Shown: positions 59,196-64,000 of the stretch, one piece after another
Numbering within the stretch: position 1 is the stretch's first letter
Layout: each line of letters begins with the position of its first letter
NCBI GenBank assembly: GCA_029948255.1
Contig: JALIZF010001809.1
Coordinates: 248,001 to 312,000 of the forward strand
From: Telmatactis stephensoni
Taxonomy: Eukaryota; Cnidaria; Anthozoa; Actiniaria; Isophelliidae
Length of the DNA: 64,000 nucleotides
Direction of reading: 5' to 3'
Made by a program: the position numbers and the translations under genes
Notes under the pieces: model-generated
The model's database searches: none
Seen by the model: the letters and a program-made list of their open reading frames with translations, nothing else
What the model was told of the DNA's origin: nothing

Positions 59196-59327
59196 GGTTT
59201 TCATTAACCCGTGAAACAAAGTGTACTAGTTAAAGTGTACGTAATAGATAAATAATATAGATAACAAGGAATTAGAGTGTAGTAGTGCTTGATACACTAA
59301 AGTGTATTTCACGGGTTTATGAAAACC
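59196..59327. mobile_element. MITE with ggttttcattaacccgtgaa ends
   Basis: Left ggttttcattaacccgtgaa and the inverted right end ggttttcataaacccgtgaa differ by one base. About 132 bp, AT-rich interior, non-coding. Confidence 0.85.
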
Positions 59328-59479
59328 GCACTATCGTTCATTGCTACACCAATGCAGAAGTAAAGATCAATCAAGCAACCGATCAAGCTTTATTGCAGTT
59401 CTACTAATTATTGCTTTAGGGAGTTCACAAAAATAATAACTTATTTAATGAGCTTTTATCAGGTATTTTTAAATTCGTA

Positions 59480-59765
59480 AAAACAGAAAAAGTATTACCA
59501 TAGCTGGAAAGAGCATGATAAAATTAGCAAGACAGTGAAGTTTGAAGGAATTAAATCCAATATGAATTTTTGAAAAGTGTGAATTTGTAAGAAAACCTTT
59601 GCTGGTAGGCATCTCTTGCCTGCCAGCGAATGTTTTCATACAAAATTTTGATTTCGGAAAATTCATATATTCGTGAGTTTGAAAGTTACTGCATTCAAAC
59701 TTCACAGTTTTATTAATTTTGACGTGCTCTTTCCAGCTATGGTAATTATATTTCTGTACTGTGAC
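59480..59765. mobile_element. Long imperfect palindrome (foldback element)
   Basis: Left accatagctggaaagagca and right tgctctttccagctatggt pair, and pairing continues inward through gtgaagtttgaa / ttcaaacttcac to a ctggtaggc / gcctgccag loop. The 133-codon minus-strand frame across it is only its shadow. Confidence 0.85.
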
Positions 59766-60009
59766 TTTTGGAATTACATGATAAAAGCTCATTGAACTTC
59801 TGATAATTTTTTGATTGATGGTTACTGCCAATTCACTGTAAGGCCTCAAACTGAAAGCTCCTATTAACATGCATTATTGTTTACCATAGACCAGTTCGCA
59901 GTGATATTTTGCTCAATATAACCGATGCCTCTAAGATGTTCAAAACTTTGAGCAAAAACAGTGGAAATCTAAAGAATTTGTTTTATTATTAATTCACACC
60001 TCCATAGTT

Positions 60010-60010
<1 letters not shown>

Positions 60011-60039
<29 letters not shown>
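60011..60039 (+). repeat. Poly(T) tract
   Basis: About 29 T. The next 80 bases (gtataacccaaaggggtgag onward) may be the body of a reverse-oriented retroposon. Confidence 0.85.
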
Positions 60040-60042
<3 letters not shown>

Positions 60043-60494
60043 CATTGAGTATAACCCAAAGGGGTGAGTACGAACGGGACTAATGTCCCATGCGAGGTAC
60101 CACCCTAAAAAAAGAATAATAATAAATAAATCAATAGATCAACCGGTTTTTTTCAAATCGGTTTTTGAACGAATTTTCCCAAATTCGTGTCTAATGAAAA
60201 TATTACGCACAATAAAGGCTTACATTAAGCAACATATTGCTAACTGATTTTAATTTAACGAACTGCTTCTACTAAACCTACAGTTATAATTGCATTTTGT
60301 CCAAAAATCATCTTCAATAGGCTTTATGTACTGCCTTTGATGAAAAGTTGATTTGTATAGTAGATCAATTGATAAAGCGAACAATAAAAATAACCAGCTG
60401 TTTTTCTGTTAATAATAAGTTGAACTGGAAAGTCATGCGCAATTCATGATCACTGCTATTTCACACTCTACTGAGACCTAAGCAACTCATCGAC

Positions 60495-62252
60495 ATGTGC
60501 TGCTGTCTTTTGGCGAAAAAAATTCGTTATCGTTTTATCATTTTCATAATCTACGTTGCTTTTGGAGGGCTAATATTCTATGTCATTGAAAAAGGCAATT
60601 CTGATAATACTGAAAAGCATCGGAAATATCTCCAAAGAAATCTCACCCAAAAGATGATACGTCGTTTTAATATGTCAGATGAAGAAGTCGAGACATTTTT
60701 GCGAGAATTCAAGGAGGCCTTTAAACCTACTGGTCTAAAATGGACCTTTCAAAATTCGATGTACTGTGTTATTCAAATGGTGACCACCATTGGTAAGTTT
60801 GGAAAAGTGTATGCCGTAGATAAACATATACCATTCATACAAAGATAGGCAGTCCTGACACTGTTCTATAGACCGAAACATGATATTTCTTCGGGATGAA
60901 ATTTTTTGGGAGGGTGAAAATCCCGGACGATCTTCGAGTAAGCTATGAGTGTTTTTCGAGGTCGGTATTGAAGTTAATGTCTTTAAAAGATTAAGTGGCC
61001 GATTTAAATTTTTGCGATCAAAAGTTCTAGTATATCCATGTATAAGTATAGGAAATCGCACGATCTTGAGTACAATTCGGAATCAATAGGTACGAAAGGC
61101 TCGTCCTATTTTGAGAACTTTCAAAACATTACGAGTAACTATTAATTCTGAATTGTACGAGAAGATCGTGCGATTTTTTATTTATAATACACTATCGTTG
61201 CCATAGCGACTTAATAGGTATTCTACAGAGTACAATTAACGATATAATTGTACTCCTCTCGTCCAATCAGAATCGAGTAATTTTGTATAGTGTATTATAA
61301 GGATGTTAACTTTGCAGCTCGCGTTGCGAGAAAACGTTTTTTTATTTCCGGCCCTACCAGCCGAGAAGGCCGGGATTGCCATCACCCAGTTCGCTCTTCT
61401 GCGGTATGATCCAAGGAAAGACCCTTGCTCTTCCCTAATTCTAGCATTTTGCGAAAACCAGAAGATTTTTATGAAAAAATGAAATATAGTTCCTTTTGTT
61501 GTTAAGATTTTGACTTTAAATCGTTCACTTTTCACTCCATGTACCTGCTTTTGTTTTTGTTCTCTCTATTTTTGTGTGTTAATGGGTGTTTTCAAATTAT
61601 TGAATTATTTGTAGGTTATGGCAACATTACTCCTCAAACAACAATTGGACGCATGCTCTGCATTCCTTATGTCCTTGTAGGGATACCAATCTGTGCGCTT
61701 TTCTTTCAAGCCACTGGAAAAACCATCACCAAACTACAGAAATCTTTGATCACCAAATTTGAACTCAAAATCCTGAAAAAATCTGCCCCTGTAAAGAACT
61801 TGGAAATGAAATCTCTGATTTGGACAACTCTGGCAGCAGTAGTGATTCTAATATTAGGTGGTTTGATGTACCACCGTAGAAACGGTTCCACCCCACTGAA
61901 ATTCCTCGATGGTATATATTTATGGGTCATAACATTAACGACCGTAGGTTTTGGAGATTTGGTGGTAGCTGATCCTGTTGGAGAAAACCTTCTTGAAAAT
62001 ACGTTTATGAGATCATCATATATTATTCTAGGACTTTGTGTAATTTCAACGGCCTTAAACAACATCTCGGATTGTATCCTAAGTGATGGAGACTTTGTTG
62101 GAAACTCCCTTAGGAGTTATTTGTGTTGCAATAGAGGGGGATCAGGAAGAGCGAGCAACGAGATTGATATGGTATCACAACAGGGTGGAAATTCTTTGGA
62201 AACTCGCTTGAGTGTAACTAGTGTCGTAAAAGAAGATAATGAACAAAAGTGA
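60495..62252 (+). CDS. Two-pore-domain potassium channel (K2P), copy 1
   Basis: Exons 60495-60792 and 61615-62252, phase 1 junction inside the first selectivity filter, 311 aa. TM1 is about residues 13-31. An extracellular cap follows with two N-glycosylation motifs (NLT at 49, NMS at 59). P1 filter TTIGYG is at 97-102, TM2 at 112-132, TM3 at 166-184, P2 filter TTVGFG at 208-213 and TM4 at 233-253. The Ser/Glu-rich cytoplasmic tail is about 55 residues. Two such subunits form one background K+ channel. Both filters are canonical. The intron in the GYG codon is known from other K2P genes. AATAAA at 62,492 is a likely poly(A) site. A paralogue starts 732 bases downstream. Confidence 0.95.
61182..61300. 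mobile_element. MITE with ttataatacactat ends (K2P copy 1 intron)
   Basis: Perfect 14-base inverted ends at 61,182-61,195 and 61,287-61,300, with a tccaatcag word near the right. A second inverted pair just upstream (aaatcgcacgatct at about 61,050 and agatcgtgcgattt at about 61,164) looks like another small foldback element. Confidence 0.8.
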
Positions 62253-62983
62253 GCAACGAGGCGAAGGCTATAGATGGTATCACAAGGGAATGAGAATTAT
62301 ATAAGTTCTGTCTGCGTTCCAGGGGGAACTTCTGAGAAAGCTTAAATTCTATTGGTTACTAGGTTAAAGGCCAGAGCTCGTTAAGCAGTGTTACTGGACA
62401 AACAGAGGTTTCTACGAAAGTTCTCTATGATTTCGTCAACACAATGATTTATTACGCTAACTGTCAGAAAATATAATAGTTATGAAACTGTAATAAAAAC
62501 AAGTAGAGTTCCCATTACGTATAGATGCATTCATATCGCAATGGGAACATCTTGAACAAACCGGTTTCGCAGTTGCTTAGTGCTTTCTCAATAACAGTTG
62601 CCAGGGTTTCTAGGGAAACCAAGGTCAAACTGACATATTTGGCACTTGCTAAATGTCGGTTGTGTGAACGACCTGATCGCCCTTAATTAGGTTTATTGGA
62701 AAAACACGAGTAATTAAAGAAGTGACCAATAGGACTCCGCGGCGGCATAAATTTCAAAGAAAATAGGCAAGGTAAAAGGTGAGAACAGCTGCTAGATAGA
62801 AAGTAGAAAACTGTAGCAATTATTCATAGAAGCAAATGCTCAGGTCGAAAGACTAACCAAGTAATCTAGAATTCTACCTTGTGACAGCCGAACAACTGAA
62901 TAAAAATCAGCTTGTTTTCGGCCTGGCCGGTTATAAACTGAACACCAGTATTTTACACTTTAGACATTTCGCAATTCGTTGCC
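62253..62983. other. Intergenic spacer between K2P copies
   Basis: No gene. It includes the likely 3' UTR and AATAAA (62,492-62,497) of copy 1, and the presumed promoter and 5' UTR of copy 2. No motif stands out. Confidence 0.55.
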
Positions 62984-64000
62984 ATGTGCTGCCTTTCCGC
63001 CAAAATTTTCCGGTATCGCTCCGTGGTTTTTATCATCTACGTTGTCTTTGGAGGGCTAATATTCTATGTCATCGAAAAAGACAACTCTGAAACTACTGGA
63101 AAGCATCAAAAGTATCTCCAAAGAAATCTCACCCAAAAGATGATACGTCGTTTTAACATGTCAGATGAAGAAGTCGAGACGTTTATGCGAGAATTGAAGG
63201 AGGCCTATAAACCTACTGGTCTAAAATGGACCATGCAAAACTCGATGTACTGTGTTGTTCAAATGGTGACCACCATTGGTAAGCCGGTTCAAAATGCTGG
63301 AGATAATTATAGAGGCTTTGCACCATCACGTGATGGCAGCCATGACAGGAGGCACAACAATCGAGTCTTTTCCCCCTGGGGAACTGAACTCTTTCTCATG
63401 TCAACAAGATTAGTCCAGACTTTATTGTTCCTGCCTCCTGTCATGGCTGCCGTCACGTGATGGTGCAAAGCCTCTATACTCGTAGACTGCTCAGTTTAGC
63501 TTCATTTTTTCAAAAACGAAACCATAACTTTTTTCAGATTAATTTGCTACGTCAGGTTCAATTAGAACGCGTTCAGATTTATTTTGACACAACTGCCCTA
63601 ACCGGAATTCTACTACCAACTAAGTTTAATTTGTAAGGTTTTACCACATAGACAAATCAACTTTCCTTTCCCGAATATACTTTAGATATTGTACTAGACC
63701 TCCCGCACTTGTTGAGAATTTCACTGTCACACCCAAAAGTCAAGGGAGTCATTTTGCAGAGTTTATCCAAAACAAAACGAAACGAAACGAAACAACAAAA
63801 CAAAACAAAAAACTCTAAACCATGGTCGGTACTGAGTCCCAGTGAGCTTTATTAGCCATGTTTTTATAGTAAATGATTTTTCTTTAATTCCCAGGTTATG
63901 GCAACATTACTCCTCAAACAACGATTGGACGCATGCTCTGCATTCCTTATGTCCTTGTAGGGATACCAATCTGTGCGCTTTTCTTTCAAGCAACTGGAAA
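62984..64000 (+). CDS. Two-pore-domain potassium channel (K2P), copy 2, partial
   Basis: Exon 1 is 62984-63278, and exon 2 begins at 63895 and runs off the window. The intron sits at the same place as in copy 1, inside the first filter. Exon 1 encodes TM1, a cap with NLT and NMS glycosylation motifs, and P1 ending TTIG. About 10 of 77 aligned residues differ from copy 1. The visible 106 bases of exon 2 differ at only two bases, with no amino-acid change. The introns are not alike. TM2 onward is presumed to continue outside the window. Confidence 0.93.
63308..63478. mobile_element. MITE with about 50-bp inverted ends (K2P copy 2 intron)
   Basis: Left tatagaggctttgcaccatc and the right end gatggtgcaaagcctctata are perfect complements. 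The arms run on through acgtgatggcagccatgacagg with one mismatch. About 171 bp. The K2P copy 1 intron lacks it. The open frame that reads from exon 1 into it is not real coding. Confidence 0.92.

Larger units (their letters stand above)
58548..60494. other. Intergenic region between ALKBH1 and K2P genes
   Basis: No gene. It holds an AATAAA at about 59,036 (a possible ALKBH1 poly(A) site), two foldback elements (59,196 and 59,480) and a poly(T) run at 60,011-60,039. The poly(T) is followed by a sequence that could be a retroposon in reverse orientation. Confidence 0.55.

Noticed and set aside
59469..59870. 133-codon minus-strand open frame
   Set aside because: It lies over a long palindrome and has no domain.
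63279..63460. K2P copy 2 reading through into the intron
   Set aside because: The exon ends at a gtaagc donor at 63,279, the same position as in copy 1. The extra residues come from the MITE.

Overview
The window is nuclear DNA from an animal and most resembles an anthozoan cnidarian, probably a stony coral. This rests on gene content, AT-rich intron-rich genes, tandem rhodopsin-like receptor clusters, a four-Ig plus TIR receptor, and many short inverted-repeat elements. Species is inferred, not shown. No rRNA gene, canonical tRNA gene, CRISPR array or bacterial-type operon was seen.

Layout. (1) 1-10,049: four intronless class A GPCR genes, all on the minus strand. Copies 1 and 2 lie in a recent tandem duplication (1-1772 = 2327-4238). 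Copy 1 is broken by a one-base deletion in a C run, and copy 2 carries a 142-bp inverted-repeat insertion beside its 3' end. A tRNA-headed SINE lies between them. (2) 10,050-13,735: gene-free, old repeats. (3) 13,736-25,100: a complete 16-exon GABA-B-type receptor gene on the plus strand (755 aa). Every exon junction keeps phase. Its introns are full of foldback elements, a (CTTG)n microsatellite and a 111-bp tandem array. (4) 25,770-36,206: a minus-strand receptor gene with a signal peptide, four one-exon Ig domains, a TM segment and a TIR domain. The TIR frame is broken by one extra base, and a LINE fragment sits in an intron. (5) 36,207-49,341: gene-poor. It holds a second SINE, a 1.7-kb TTAA-bounded inverted-repeat element, an 850-bp TTTAAGG-ended element, a LINE 3' fragment and a minisatellite rich in CACGTG. 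(6) 49,342-55,171: a five-exon minus-strand zona-pellucida (ZP) domain membrane protein, also with one single-base frame slip. (7) 56,148-58,547: a three-exon ALKBH1 gene with a YY1-like motif over its start codon. (8) 60,495-64,000: two tandem two-pore-domain potassium channel genes, the second cut off by the window edge.

The genes do not form one pathway. The common theme is local gene duplication (GPCRs, K2P channels) and heavy loading of introns and flanks with different non-autonomous inverted-repeat elements. Three multi-exon or duplicated genes each carry exactly one single-base indel, so either the assembly has residual indel errors or several genes are decaying. I found no clearly new biological system. 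The best leads are the GPCR family with its atypical motifs, the four-Ig TIR receptor, the naturally marked MITE insertion site and the CACGTG minisatellite.
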